A stretch of 64,000 bases of DNA from Adiantum capillus-veneris (GCA_014529385.2 CM043945.1:146966241-147030240), one strand, 5' to 3'; positions 52,125 to 64,000 are shown, numbered from the stretch's first letter. The notes: generated by a model from the sequence alone, not told the origin. A program made the numbers and translations.

Positions 52125-55100
52125 TTATTTATCACTGTTATTACCGCATGAATTATCGTTGTTATACCTAGCAGCCAAATTTAGCGCTTGAACTTTCAAA
52201 TTCTGGCCTTCTTCGAGTTCGTCATCCTCCATCTCATCATCTTCATCATCATGACAATCATCCTCGCTAAGACTTGCTGCCGCCAGACTTGATTCATCGA
52301 CCTCCCTCTCCTCTGTTTCCGCCTCATCCAAAGTCGGAGGTGGAAGAGGGTCAAAGATAGTCTCCACTTCATTAGTGGAAAAAATGGTTCTCCCCCGAGG
52401 TGTTACGGGAACTACGAACTAAAGTTTTGGTTGGTGGATTGTTGGGATATAGATGACCTATAAAATAGAAGCTCAAAGTGAGTAACATTGGTATAACTAA
52501 CGCTACAAGAAAATGAGAATAAAAAAGGTACATGTCACTCACCTGCGCACAATTGCGCGGTAAAACTAAATTGTCATACCTCCCTATGTGTTGCACACTA
52601 GAGTCCACCATGTAGAGGCCATTCTCATGTCGTCTAGACACATTTGCAAACCACTTGCACTCGAAGATGAAGGTATGAAAGGTTCTAAAATTAACCTTTA
52701 GTATCCTTTCAATAGTTCCGCAGTACCTGGCTTCATCACCATCTGTGTCAAAGTTGCCCATGATGGCACAATCCATGGTGGTTCTACGCTCGTCAATGTG
52801 GCGCATACGAAAGTGACGACCCTTTGACCACATAGAGTTAAAGGAAAGGCACTACAAAATATAAAAATATGTTAATTTATCAAATACATATTAAAGATAA
52901 TTTCAAGAAATAGCGTTACAATATGGTTTAGGTATATGAGTACTCTACCTTTGGTACGCAGCCTCGTGCATACTCCCATTCTTTGCAGGTGATGTCTTCT
53001 CCGTGCACTTTTGCCTCGGTCATTCTCTCATGAATCCACTATGCACTAATGAGATCTCGAAAACATGCAAGGTGTATAGGCACTGGTTTAGGTAATTTCA
53101 TATTAAAGATAATTTCAAGAAATAGCGTTATCAAATACATATTAAAGATAATTTCAAGAAATAGCGTTACAATATGGTTTAGGTATATGAGTACTCTACC
53201 TTTGGTACGCAGCCTCGTGCATACTCCCATTCTTTGCAGGTGATGTCTTCTCCGTGCACTTTTGCCTCGGTCATTCTCTCATGAATCCACTATGCACTAA
53301 TGAGATCTCGGAAACATGCAAGGTGTATAGGCACTGGGGGTGCCCTCCTTCCTCCATGTGCTTGTTTCCATGCTTCCCTCTCTTACAAACGCCTTGCCTT
53401 TGCCGCTGTCCACAAGTCCACCCACTTTGGTCATAATCTTTGCATTGAGAATACAAAATTTATTGACCACTGGGGATAGATTCATATCCATGTTAAGTAT
53501 TTTTCCCTTTCCACTTGGCAAGTGTGAAGTCATCCTTGCATCTTCTTGGTCTGACCACATGCGAGGCATTGAAGGATCAACTTGTACCAAATGCTCTGAT
53601 ATATAAACCAATGTCTCTTGAACGATCCACCCTTCGGCCATACATGCCTCTAGTTGAGACCGTAGCCGCACAAAATCTTTGAGTCTTTAAAAACCTCTCT
53701 AAGAAGAACATCCATCGTGCGTGCACTACTCCACATATAGCGATCTCCTCCACCACGTGAACCAAGAGGTGAATTTGACTAAGAAGGACCGATCGAGGAC
53801 ATGCATCTCCAATGGCACACACAGTTTCTGTTGCAAGTGTTTGAGCAGCAGGGATAGCATCTATTTCGATTTCCTTGGAGCTCACAAATTTGCAAGAAAA
53901 CACACAAGGATACACTAAGTGCCTGTTGAAATTATTGTGTACATAAAAAAGGTGTAGTTGAGCGGAGTCTTGTGGTGTACCTTACTAGCTCTCCTAGGTT
54001 GAAAATAGCATCCCTGACTTTCTTGTCCCGACATATACACATACTCATCGGAAAAATGAACTACAATGTAAATCAGGGGAAGGGAAAGTGAGTGATATCA
54101 TACACACAAACTATAGATAGAATAGGGAGTATGAAGATTACCTGAAGCATCTTGTGCCAATCATGGGACTTCAACCCATACAATTGAATGCTTCCACCCT
54201 TCTTCGCTTTTGTGAAAACTCCCTTTAGCAACCTCATGTATCCTGTTGGTGTGCAAATAGAGGCAATGGTACCCTTCACCTTGTCTAATTCTTCTTTGGC
54301 TAGCATCCATGGTGCTTTAGGAAGCACAATCTTTCCATTTGGGGCACGACGTGGAGTACTAGAGCCGGGGAGACATTTTAAAAGCCTCAAATCCTCCCTC
54401 ACACCCAAAGAGTCCTTCTTGCCAATAATGTGGTCCCATAGTGTTTGGGCTACATTCTTGAGTATGTCCATGGGATCCAAAAGGTGGTGTATTTTTAAGT
54501 CCTTCCAATATGGAAGCCTTAAAAATATGGAATACCTTGACATACCTTTTGGTGAAGGACATGGAGCCGGATTGTTTTTGTGGTGTTCTTCCCAAATGGT
54601 TGCCCAATCTGTCATCGTGAGCTTTAGAGGGGTCTTCCCATTTGTTGGAGCCTTGTGCTTGTTATGCCCTTGGGGTAAGAAACGATGGTTGTTTGAATAG
54701 ATTACCTTGCGCAAGGAATCGGGCCTCTCTGTCACCAACGATGGCCCGCAAGTAGGACATGCATTGTGACCCGATGTGGACAACCCTGCATACATATCAT
54801 ATGGTTAGAGAGATGAGTGAACTAAAGTGAACTAAAGGGAGAGAGGGAAAGAGGGAGAGAGAGATAGAGGAAAGGGGGTTACCAGAAATATCTCCAAGCC
54901 CAGGATAGTCGTGCATAGTCCACATAAGGATTCCTTCACAATGGCCTCTCTCCCCCCCTTTCCAAGTGAGACATCGACAATAGGAATGCCTCTCCATAAC
55001 TCCTCCAAATCCTCGATGAGGGGCTCGAGGTAGACGTCAATATTTGACACTTTGTACTTCCCTGGCACAAGCAAGGAAAGAAGTATATTTCCCTTCTTGG

Positions 55101-56302
55101 TTGTCTCCCATGGTGGAATATTGTAGTTGACGATCACCATAAGCCAAGTGCTCCATGAAGTAGACTTAGTGTCGAAGGGGTGGACACCATCACTTGCTAA
55201 CCCAAGCCTCAAGTGTCGAGGCTCCAACCCAAACTTTGGCCATTGAGTTTCGATGTGCCTCCATGCAGGTGAATCGACAGGGACACGTATCATTCCATCA
55301 TTTGAGCAATGGTTCGCGTGTCACACGAGAAGCTCCACGGTAGGCTTGCTTTTAAACATGTGTTGGATGCGAGGAATTAATGAAAAATGTCTCAATACCT
55401 TGTGGGGTAGGTGCACCCCACTCACTCCTGTCTTGTATCGTGGGACATGAGGTAGCATGTGCATGCTCATTGCGACATAGCATGCAATCGTTGAGGCACG
55501 CATAGATGCGCTCATACTCCATTCCAAGTGTAGTGACATACAATCTAGCTGTCGAAGATCTGGATGCATGGTGATCTTCTGGCAACATGCTTCCCATCAA
55601 ACTACAACAAACATGCGTATTAGTATAATTGCTAGAAGACAACACCATAAAGCGAGTGGAGAGTATATAAAAGCCACATTTCATACTTACAGAAGTACTG
55701 CATCGACACTTGCATTACTCCAACCAAATTTCGCTTGCAAGTTGAGGACTTCCAATGATGCTCGGAGCACCGAGTACCGTGCACCGTCGTAAAGAGGTGT
55801 TCAGGTACTCGTCATCAATCTATCCTCCATTTTGGCAGCCTGTTTAGTGCAGGGCTGACAATCCTCCTCGCACACGTCACGCTCATGAGCTAGTGACTCA
55901 TCACACATGTCGAACATGTGTTCATCCTCTACCTCAAAGTGCGACGGAGACGTCATAGGAGCTCCCAAAGTACCGCACACGGGAGGATCACCATGCAGGT
56001 GCACCCAAATCACCCAGTCGCTCTTGCCTCTGCCGTTTGGCCTTGCGCGCTGGTGCACCACCACCGAACACAGACCAATGGGGCACCTCCTCAAGCGATG
56101 GGTGAGTCACGCTCTCATCTCTTTGAGCGCTTTTTCGAGGATGCCAAAGCCCTTCGTTCTCCACGTGCTCCAAGGCAATGCGCCTCAAGCGAGGGATTGC
56201 CCTTTTGCACTTGGCACAAGGACAAGGGAGTTTTTCCTTGAGCCAACGATCATGCTCAGGACGTCTAAGGGGACCACAATCATCCCAATCGATATCTTGC
56301 AC
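52125..56302 (-). pseudogene. CACTA (En/Spm-type) transposase relic
   Basis: Minus-strand relic of a plant CACTA transposon. 56302-55988: transposase-associated domain with C-P-C-A-K-C-K and a following H-V-E-N-E-G. About 55570-55320: Y-E-R-I-Y-A-C-L-N-D-C and P-H-K-V-L-R-H-F-S-L-I-P-R. 55293-54880: TNP2-type transposase with D-G-V-H-P-F, T-K-S-T-S-W-S and N-I-D-V-Y-L-E-P-L-I. After an intron of about 80 bp, 54795-54130: L-P-Y-W-K-D-L with L-D-P-M-D-I-L-K-N-V. 53915-53300: DUF4218-like H-L-L-V-H-V-V-E-E-I and R-W-M-F-F-L-E-R. 52833-52372: DUF4216-like F-E-C-K-W-F. 52367-52125: acidic tail. Frameshifts near 55420, 54960 (a C run) and 53650, and a 251-bp duplication, make it defective. No CACTA terminal repeats were found. 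Confidence 0.87.
52877..53337. repeat. tandem duplication within the CACTA relic, period 251 bp
   Basis: 52877-53086 and 53128-53337 are nearly identical. A further partial copy of the first 30 bp (TTAAAGATAATTTCAAG) lies between them. Confidence 0.9.
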
Positions 56303-56783
56303 ACGTAAAATGTTGTTTATTTAGTCATGTGTCCTAAAAAATAAATAATTAGAAAAGCCCTAAATAGAATTACAAAAATTATATAAAGTTAAGGTCAAAG
56401 GAATAAATGACAATGAGTGCTAAAATTACTTTTAATTAAAAGAGAACTTAAAAAATGCAATTAATAAATATTTAAAAGTACTACAAAATAAAGTATCCAT
56501 AAAAAAATTAAAATCTTCATTAAAAAACTCAAAAGACTAAAAAATGAAATAATTGATAGCTAAGGGTAGAGAGGGTGGTTTGTACCCCCCCCTGCAACCT
56601 CGGATTCGCATGTATCTGTTTGAAATGACCGACCACAGTAATATACACGGCAATGGACGCAGTAATGGGCGCGATAATGTCCGCGGTAATGCCTGGCGCC
56701 TAGAATAGGCAAGAAGGCAGAGTATGCCGCATTTTTTGCTGCATACTTTGCGTTCTTGCTCTCCACCATCGCTCCCAAGCTCC
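56303..56783. other. AT-rich spacer with a short GTAATG minisatellite
   Basis: 56303-56560 is AT-rich without coding pattern. 56634-56700 has about five units of 13-16 bp with the core GC(A/G)GTAATG. The GCTCC at 56779-56783 is the target duplication of element D. Confidence 0.6.
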
Positions 56784-56976
56784 TGTAGGGGTTAAGGCCT
56801 ATGTGCCTTGACCGATCGCCCAGGTCATGGGCGCCCGCCCACTGTTACCCTATACTTATAGTGAGTATACTGTATAGGGGGAGCTGCCACTTCACAGTCT
56901 CCCCACCCACATTGTGTGTGTGTCTCCTTCTCTCTCTCTCTCACTCTCCATCTGTGGCGCTCCCCGATCCCCTTCA
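56784..56976 (+). repeat. 5' LTR of element D
   Basis: TGTAGGGGTTAAGG to CCCCTTCA, about 93 percent identical by eye to 60351-60541. Contains ACTTATAGTGAGTATACTG and a CT-rich run. Confidence 0.92.
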
Positions 56977-56978
56977 AT

Positions 56979-56990
56979 TGGTATCAGAGC
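56979..56990 (+). other. primer-binding site of element D
   Basis: TGGTATCAGAGC two bases after the LTR; initiator Met-tRNA type. Confidence 0.92.
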
Positions 56991-58611
56991 TATGGTGACC
57001 GCGGAGAGCACGACGGCTTCGAGAGCTTCGAGGCGATAGCTCGCTCGCTCTCGATGGTAGAGAGATTAAGAAAGCTTGGAAGCTTTGTGAGAATTCAATG
57101 GGAGCTTGTGAGGTCAGTTGAGAGTGATGTATGCTCTTGTGGAAGCTCAGAAAGGAGTGTGGAAGATTGTGTGTAAGTGAAGGTGCTTCCCTAAAATTGT
57201 GTGCGCAGCAGCATTGTTTTTAGATTCATTTTTCTCCTTATAGAATGAAGATCTGAGAATTTTGTCAGCGTAGCCCATCCGTTTCGACGTGGTCTACAAC
57301 TTTGCAGAAGAAACTTTTTGCAAATTCCTCACCGTTTTGCTGATATTCAGCTCAGACTGACTGTATACAGAAATTCCAGATTTTCTGTTGTCGCATTGTG
57401 TGCGAGTTTGATGCACTTTTGGAAGCACGGGAGATGCTTGAATTTGAGTGCATAAATTCTGAGCTGAAGATGCAATTTCAGCTTGTGTTAAGCTTGTGGT
57501 TTGAGGGTTTTTTAGTAGACTTGGGCAACGAAGTACGGAGGCGTTTACACACCACCGAGGCGGTCTCTTGAGAGACACAGTTTTTTGGAGCACACAGGTG
57601 GAGCTTCTTTCACTGGTTTTCACAGGATACTTTGGCAGTGATTTTGTGCTTGGATTCATGGTCTTTGCGGATGGTTTGCATATGGTTATGGCGCATGGTT
57701 GATGCCCATTATACATGCATTTTGGCGAGCACTTTCAAGTGCCGGTGAGCTCTCTTGAGAGCATTGTTTTCGCATTGATCAAGTTTCCGGATTGCAAATC
57801 TTTTGGCGCTTGCTTATGCGCGGTCACTCCGTTGATGTACGTTGAGTGCGGATTGTCATTGTATGTGACAATGTGGAGCCATTTTGGCATTTCTACTCAT
57901 TGGCATTGAGTAGCGTTATGGTTTATGGTAGAGATTGTACTTGAGTTTTTTGCTCAGTTTTCAGGGGAAATTCTGTCGGATTTTTCCTAGATTCTCGCCT
58001 GATCAAGTGTTTACTCTCACTTTGACAGGTTTTGTCAGTTTGGACACAGTTTTGTGTTTTTGTATCCACTCTCGCAAGAGTGAGGAGTTGTGTATCTTTC
58101 TTTGCTTGAGACAGTGGTTTGCTCTCGGGTGGGAGAGTCTTGTGATCTCGAGCATTGTTTGCCATAGTTTTGTAGAGCTTATGCATGTATGTTGAGTGTA
58201 GTTTGATGCGCATTGATTGCTCATTGTATTGAGCTTGCAGGACAATGGTTATTTTGTGTTGATAGCCATTGTGTGTCGAAACTCTGGTGAAATTTTCCCA
58301 GGAGTTTTATGCGTATCATTTATGCAATCTAGGTAGAGATTGCGGGTTGCACTCAGCATTTGCGTGTGGTGTTCTTTGCAGGTGGGAGATTTGTGCATGT
58401 GTATGCATCGATACCACATAGAGTGGGCTTGGTGATTAGCTCACAGATTGCAGTGTGATACTAGAGCAGGCGAGGCTTGTATTGACATTGCGGGAGCTCT
58501 ATTTTGGAGTGTGTCTCACAGGTTTTACATTGTGTTTCTAGCCATATTTGTAGACAGTTTCCAGGTGTTGTTGGTGAGGTGGTTTTGCTATCTAGCTTGC
58601 TACTTGTGCTC
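56991..58611 (+). other. long leader of element D
   Basis: About 1.6 kb between primer site and gag ATG, without a continuous coding frame. It is T- and G-rich, with many TTTTG words. Long leaders of this sort may carry packaging signals; none can be identified here. Confidence 0.5.
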
Positions 58612-59424
58612 ATGGCAGAGACAGGTGATCGATCAGATTGTGACCTCTCACAGATGCGCGTGTTTGATGGGTCAGACTTTGCGGCATGTAGAGATTGTAT
58701 GCTTGATGCATTGACACAGCGAGGGTTGCATCGACCATTGAGTGGTGATGCAGGTAGAGCTTCAAACATGTCTGACGATCAGTGGCAGGAGCTAGAGGAG
58801 ATGGCACTATCTACACTCTCTTTGCACCTTGCGAAATCTATATATGCTCTTGTTATGTATGAGACTACTTCGAGAGCACTTTGGCGCACATTACATGAGA
58901 TGTATGATAGATCTGCGTCATCAAGGACTCGTGTGAGACATGTACATTCACGAGTACGCCGACAGGTGACATGTTGGTATTGTGGTCATTCTGGACACAT
59001 TAGACGGCGCTGTTTTTGTCGTATGCGACATCGTAGGAGACATGGCAGTATCAGAGATGTATGTAGTGATGCCATTGACTCAGTTGCTTTGACAGTTGAG
59101 GTAGATGTAGTGTTGGAGTATACTAGTGACGGGGATGTCACTTTTACCTCGAGCTATGCACGAGATGCTATACATGTGGATAGTGCACTCCCTTTGCAGT
59201 GGTTGCTAGACGCAGATGCTATGTTTCATGTCACGTCGCATCGTGAATGGTTTTGTAGCTATTCTAGCGGGATGCTTGGCAGTGTACGTTTGACCGATGG
59301 ATCGGTGCATGTGATAGCAGGTGCAGGAGATGTGAGACTGTCATTACCGAGTGGTGCATCTTACTTGTTACGACATGTGCGCTTTGTACCAGATTTAACA
59401 GTGAGTTTGATCTTGATTGGTTAG
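58612..59424 (+). pseudogene. element D gag with zinc knuckle and degenerate protease
   Basis: ATG at 58612, 270 codons to TAG. The N-terminal part is copia gag-like (F-D-G-S-D-F, then W-R-T-L-H-E-M-Y) with its second half missing. A full CCHC knuckle (C-W-Y-C...H...C) is at about 58974-59015. A copia protease relic is at about 59205, where D-S-G-A has become D-A-D-A and so is catalytically dead. The TAG at 59422 falls at a position that is usually Gln in the copia motif (V-G-Q-L). Confidence 0.82.
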
Positions 59425-60350
59425 CTTAGAGATTGTGGATGTCAGATTTTGCTACGAGAGCGAGATTTTGTGATGCATTTGGGTTCGCTAGCGATTGCGA
59501 GAGGTGCCAGGAGTGGTACAGGTTACCCATTGCATGTGGATCACGGGAGAGACGGTGTTGTCTCTGTGATCATGCAGCCAGGTAGAGAGCGAGAGAGAGC
59601 AGGCGAGTCTCTTTTGCTTGTGGGTTGTAGGATGCTTTGCATGGAGTGCAGAGCAGTGACCTTGTTGTGCAGGTTGCGTCTACGGATGTACAGGTAGAGC
59701 GGGACAGCTCTAGTGAGTCACAGTAGGATGAGTCATCAGAGGTGATGACAGAGATGACTCACATGGATGTTGAGATGTCGGCTATTGTGGAGTCATTTCT
59801 GGATATGCTTATGCCAGAGCTTGATGCAAATTTAGGACAGATGGATACTCTTGGTACACATGTGATATGTGGTGGGCACAAGGAGTCACTCCAGAGCTCG
59901 GAGTCAGCATGCCATGGTCTCTATGATAGGGGACAGGATTGCCATGAGTTGAGTTCTGAGTTGGAGGTGGCAGAGGTTGCCAGGGTTGCATCAACATTCG
60001 GTGTCCTCATGTACGAGATGCTGATCTCGAGGCCCGACATAGCAGCTGCAGTGGGAGCATTTGCAGCAGGGTTGATTAGTTGTTCGATGACTGATCTTGG
60101 CATAGAGCATAGGGGAGGTTTGCAGGTATTGGGCCGATACTTGCAGGAGTGCATGAGCTCTTGTAGACTCTTTGCAGAGCTTGGAGCTAGCTCTGTGTGG
60201 CTTCCGCAGCGGGATGTTTGTCTATCAGTAGAGCCGGATGCACTAGCTCATCGAGAGTCAATGGGCATAGGTTGAGAGAATATCTCACCTTCTATTAGTT
60301 GTACACTAGTAGATCTTGCTTAAAGGCACATTGGCCTTTAAGTGGGAGGT
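59425..60350 (+). pseudogene. element D pol scraps
   Basis: The open segment 59742-60275 (177 codons) contains G-V-L-M-Y-E-M, S-R-P-D-I-A-A-A-V-G and L-G-R-Y-L-Q. These are the copia motifs at the end of the reverse transcriptase domain (R-P-D-I, then R-Y-L). Integrase, the catalytic reverse transcriptase core and RNase H are absent. Confidence 0.7.
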
Positions 60351-60541
60351 TGTTGGGGTTAAGGCCTGTGTGCCTTGACCTGTCGCCCAGGTCATGGGCG
60401 CCCGCCCTCTATTACCCTATACTTATAGTGAGTACACTGTATAGGGGGAGCTACCACTTCATAGTCTCCCCACCCACATTGTGTGTGTGTCTCCTTCTCT
60501 CTCTCTCACTCTCCGTCTCTGGTGCTCCCCGATCCCCTTCA
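60351..60541 (+). repeat. 3' LTR of element D
   Basis: TGTTGGGGTTAAGG to CCCCTTCA, then the GCTCC duplication. Confidence 0.92.
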
Positions 60542-60740
60542 GCTCCCCCCCCCCCCCCTCTCCCTTCCCTCTTTGTCCTTCTCCAAGCTTCCCAAGTTTC
60601 CTCGAATGGGGTTTCTCGAAGGAGGTTTCCGCCATCGTCTTTGAAAACTCAACCTAGCCGAAGCTCAACCGCGCTACTAAGAAAGAGGTAAACACAAAAC
60701 AAAGCACCTCTCCCCTCCTTCCCTTTTGTTTTCTACTACT

Positions 60741-60779
<39 letters not shown>

Positions 60780-60879
60780 CATAAATCTAAAAAGAATTAA
60801 AAAAACTAGTGAATCCATAACATACCTCGTTCATTTGGAAATGGTTGCTTTGCTCGACTTGTTTGGAAATGGTTGCTTT
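60542..60879. other. spacer between elements D and C
   Basis: Contains a C run (about 60545-60558) and a (CA)n tract at about 60744-60774. GGTTGCTTT and TTTGGAAATGGTTGC are repeated just before the LTR of element C. No gene. Confidence 0.6.
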
Positions 60880-61106
60880 TGTTGGAATTAGGGTTGCAGA
60901 GAAACACACACATCTTGGAGAAGACGAAGGAAGCTCAAGGCACACAATAGAGAGTGTGTTACTTAGTGTGCAATGGAAACATAGATAGCCTTAGAGTGAT
61001 GGGCGTATATACAATGCACGGGGGGAAAAACCTCCTAAAGAGGGAAAAAATGCCCCGGCGGTCCTAGTGTGTTCACACACATCACTACCACATGTATATG
61101 GTAACA
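60880..61106 (-). repeat. 3' LTR of element C
   Basis: 227 bp, the same length as the element A 3' LTR. On the minus strand it starts TGTTACC after CCAGGGGGGATT and ends CCAACA. Confidence 0.93.
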
Positions 61107-61181
61107 AATCCCCCCTGGAGTGATGCGGTGAACGAGAGCTGGCACATGAGTAAAGGGAAGTGCCATGCCCTAAGGACATGA

Positions 61182-61769
61182 TCAGTACACAAAAGGGAGT
61201 AAGCCCAAAGCTTTGCGGAAAGCTTCAAGCTTCTCACGAGACAATGCCTTTGTGAAAAGATCTGCAAGGTTGTCATGTGTTGGCACATAAGCCAAGCTGA
61301 TCTCTGCTGCTGAGAGCCTCTCCTTGGCATGGTGGTAATGCACCTCAATGTTCTTTGTGCGAGCATGAAAAATTGGGTTCCTTGCAACTACCAATGCGCT
61401 CTGACTATCAGTGTATATAGTGTTGGCAGTGTCCTGTCCAACACCCAAATCAGCCATAAGGCGTCTGAGCCATACACACTCAACCGTAGCTGTGAAGACT
61501 GCCCTGTACTCAGCCTCACAACTCGAAGTGGCCATAGTAGGTTGATTCTTGCTCAACCATGATATACATGAACTGCCAAGCATGAAACAAAAACCACCTG
61601 TGGACACTCGCGTGTCAAAACAACCAGCCCAATCTGAGTCCGAAAAAGCATGTAAGTCTAGCGGCAATGAACCCCCCTTGGGATAAAACAAGCCAAGGTG
61701 TAAAGTGCCACTAAGGTAGCAGAAAATCCTCTTGACAGCCTGCCAATGCTTAGACCCTGGGCTATGCAT
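61182..61769 (-). pseudogene. element C RNase H
   Basis: 195 codons with S-D-S-D-W-A-G, W-L-S-K-N-Q-P, C-E-A-E-Y, Y-T-D-S-Q-S-A and H-A-R-T-K-N-I-E-V-H. All RNase H acidic residues are present. It ends L-P-F-V-Y before TAG. A TAG at 61782 separates it from the reverse transcriptase. Confidence 0.9.
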
Positions 61770-61931
61770 AAATCTGCTGACCTATGAGACTGCAAACTGA
61801 ATATCTGGCCTCGTGTTACATACATAAATGAGGCAGCCAACAACAGTTTGGTAAAAAGTGACATCAACAGGATCGCCAGCATCATGTAGACTCAACTTCA
61901 AACCTGTTTCCATGGGAGTGGAAATAGGTTT

Positions 61932-63428
61932 TCAATCATCAAGTCCAAACTTACATAGCAATGTCTCTCTGTAACTTTTCTGACACAAGGCAATACCACC
62001 ATCACACTGCTTAAACTGTATACCCAAGTAATGATGCAACATCCCCACATCTATCATCTTTAAAGTAGCATTCAAATCAGCCTTAAATTCAGCAATATAT
62101 CTCTCATTTGGTCCAGTGATCAGCAAATCATCAACATAAAGAACCGCAATGAGAAGTACATCACCCTCATGCTTTACATACAATGTGCTTTCTGTTGGAC
62201 TGTTACGAAAGCCTTGTTTGACCAAATGAGTGTCAGCCTTCTCATACCAAGCATGAGGAGATTGCTTCAACCCATACAAAGCCTTGTTACATTTGCACGC
62301 TTTATCCTCTTGTCCTTTTATGACAAAACCGCGAGGCTGCGTTACATAAACTTCCTCAAATATGTCACCATTCAAGAGAGCGGTAACAATGTCTGATTGA
62401 TGTACATCCCAACCAAAATGAGATGCCAATGCACATAGAAAATGCACAGTAGTCATACGACAAGTGGAAGCAAAAGTCTCTTCATAATCAATGCCTTTTT
62501 GTTGTGCATAACCCTTTGCAATAAGTCGAGCCTTATGGTGATCAATCTCACCATCCGGCTTGCGTTTTAACTTGTAAACCCACTTCGTACCAATGGCCTT
62601 TTTGCCAGGAGGCAAATCACATAAAGTCCACGTGTCATTTTCTATAAGTGCTTCATATTCTGATTGCATGGCAGCCATCCAATTTTTTGAATTCTGTGCT
62701 TCATCAAAAGATAGAGGCTCCTCAACATCATGTAAGCTAGACACAGCCAAAGCATAACAATCTAATGCATAAGATGAATGGCGAGAGCCTAAACGAGTAC
62801 GACTAGACAAAGGTGCATCCAATTTACTGTCACGCAAAGTGTGCACCAGCCATTTTGGCATACCTCTAGCCTGCTCATTTTCAGCCCTTTCCTCATCAAG
62901 TACATCATGTACACCTGCATCAATAATAGGCTGATCTAGAACATTTTCAGAAACCCCCATAGACTGTACATTTGCCTCATTGGAACTTACATTCGTATTT
63001 CCACCACTGAAAAGGGGCAACAAAGTGTCATAAATGTCCTGTGAGCTTACATTACTGTTTGTAGTACATGACAGCAAGGGCTGAACAGAATCTTCCACAA
63101 ACACTACATATCGTGAAACCAGAATACGTTTTGTTTGCGGATGATACAACCTGCAACCTTTAATTTTAGCACTATAACCAACAAAAATACATTTGACAGC
63201 CTTATCATCCAATTTTCTCCGCTGCACTTGTGGCACCAAAGCATATGCCAAACAACCAAAAACACGCATGTGCTCAATAGAAGGCTTTCTATCATGCCAT
63301 GCTTCATATGGAGTAATAGACTGCAAAGCTTTCGTAGGACACCTATTAAGTACATAAGTGGCACACATGATGGCCTCAAGCCAAAAAGAATGTGGCAAAG
63401 CTTGACTTTGGACCATAAATTGTGCCAT
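61932..63428 (-). pseudogene. element C integrase C-terminus and reverse transcriptase
   Basis: 498 open codons. First the integrase C-terminal region (F-G-C-L-A-Y, K-C-I-F-V-G-Y-S), then an acidic linker, then reverse transcriptase with N-D-T-W, G-T-K-W-V-Y-K-L-K, K-A-R-L-I-A-K-G-Y, A-L-Y-G-L-K-Q and Y-V-D-D at about 62125. A TGA at 61929 ends the frame. The catalytic motifs are intact, but the protein is split by stops and a frameshift near 63435. Confidence 0.9.
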
Positions 63429-63913
63429 TTCCGTAAGTGCTTGTTTTTCCTCTCAGCAACACCATTTTGCTGAGGTGTATAAGGCACTGTACATTGGTGT
63501 TTTATCCCACGACTAGCCTGAAATGCATTAAATTCATGAGACATATACTCCCCCCCTCGATCGGAACGGAGGGTGCCCATAGTACATTTCGAGACATTTT
63601 CAGCCATAGCCATAAATTGTTTGAAGCACATAAAAACTTCGGATTTCGCTTTAAGCGGAAATACCCATGCATGCCTGGAGTAATCATCAATGAAAGTCAC
63701 GAAGTATAGGTAATTGCCCAAGGAAGGAGTTTGCATGGGCCCACAAACATCACTATGCACAAGCTGCAACCTGCATATGGCCCGAATTGAACCATCCTTT
63801 GGAAATTTAGAACGCTGCATCTTACCCAAAATACAGCCTTCACAAACATGTTTGACAGGTGCTTCAAGAGGCGGCAAAGAAGCAACCATATCAGATTTCT
63901 GCAAACGCAGCAA
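63104..63913 (-). pseudogene. element C pre-integrase region and integrase core
   Basis: Open in a different frame from 61932-63428. It contains C-E-G-C, H-S-D-V-C-G-P-M, S-D-R-G-G-E-Y (about 63560) and N-G-V-A-E-R-K-N, giving the D, D and E of the catalytic triad. After a one-base deletion near 63435 its last part is out of frame. The pre-integrase W-H-A-R-F-G-H motif continues up to about 63955. Confidence 0.9.
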
Positions 63914-64000
63914 ACTGGCAAAATTCAGATGACCAAAACGTGCATGCCAAAGTTTTGCATCTGAAATAGCCCTTGAATTTGCAACAACATTTGCAAAATT

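Larger units (their letters stand above)
56784..60541 (+). mobile_element. internally deleted Ty1/copia element D
   Basis: LTRs 56784-56976 (193 bp) and 60351-60541 (191 bp), with perfect target duplications GCTCC at 56779-56783 and 60542-60546. The primer site TGGTATCAGAGC is at 56979-56990 and the purine tract AAGTGGGAGG ends at 60349. At 3758 bp it is too short for a full copia. It keeps part of gag, a damaged protease and a scrap of reverse transcriptase. The perfect flanks and similar LTRs suggest it moved in this deleted form with helper proteins. Confidence 0.93.
60880..64000 (-). mobile_element. Ty1/copia element C, same family as A (3' part; continues beyond window)
   Basis: Minus-strand element with its 3' LTR at 60880-61106 and coding relics for RNase H, reverse transcriptase, integrase and pre-integrase in that order towards 64000. 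Closely similar to element A throughout. It carries the uninterrupted version of the site where element B inserted in A (about 63005). Gag and the 5' LTR lie outside the window. Confidence 0.93.

Overview
This is nuclear DNA of a land plant with a large, transposon-filled genome. Plant-type Ty1/copia, Ty3/gypsy-like, LINE and CACTA elements fill it, and the one host gene has the plant form of the protein, with an N-terminal cysteine-rich finger. The very long intron, many (GA)n tracts and element mix would suit a fern or another seed-free vascular plant; a gymnosperm is possible. The lineage is an inference. No rRNA, tRNA or CRISPR was found. The single host gene runs on the minus strand from 50802 to 21729. 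It is a nine-exon gene for the alpha subunit of general transcription factor TFIIF (RAP74). The exons join in phase to 499 codons plus a stop, with no break. Five exons lie at 48183-50802 and four at 21729-23253. Intron 5 between them is 24,929 bp and is packed with mobile DNA. Layout: 1-7260 is a decayed minus-strand gag-protease element without recognisable pol. 7493-17822 is a copia element (A) with GGGGT target duplications, split by a second copia element (B, 10434-15681). 17823-21728 holds diverged repeats, a LINE ORF1-like fragment and the 3' flank of the host gene. 21729-50802 is the TFIIF-alpha gene. Its intron 5 contains a LINE reverse-transcriptase relic, a solo LTR with perfect TGGGG duplications, a 5'-truncated LINE, a C-rich minisatellite, and LTR element F (32313-43149, perfect AAGAC duplications). 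F is interrupted by LTR element I (34672-41236), which encodes gag and protease and carries two pieces of an alpha-tubulin gene where pol would be expected. Upstream of the gene, 52125-56302 is a broken CACTA transposase. 56784-60541 is a short, deleted copia element (D) with perfect GCTCC duplications. 60880 to the end is a further copia element (C) of the same family as A on the minus strand. C preserves the empty site into which B jumped within A. Recurring themes are elements that kept gag or protease but lost pol (E, F, I, D), LTRs with palindromes at or near their 5' ends, and nonsense codons that look like CAG to TAG changes. Only the TFIIF-alpha gene looks functional; B is the least decayed transposon polyprotein and still carries several stops.
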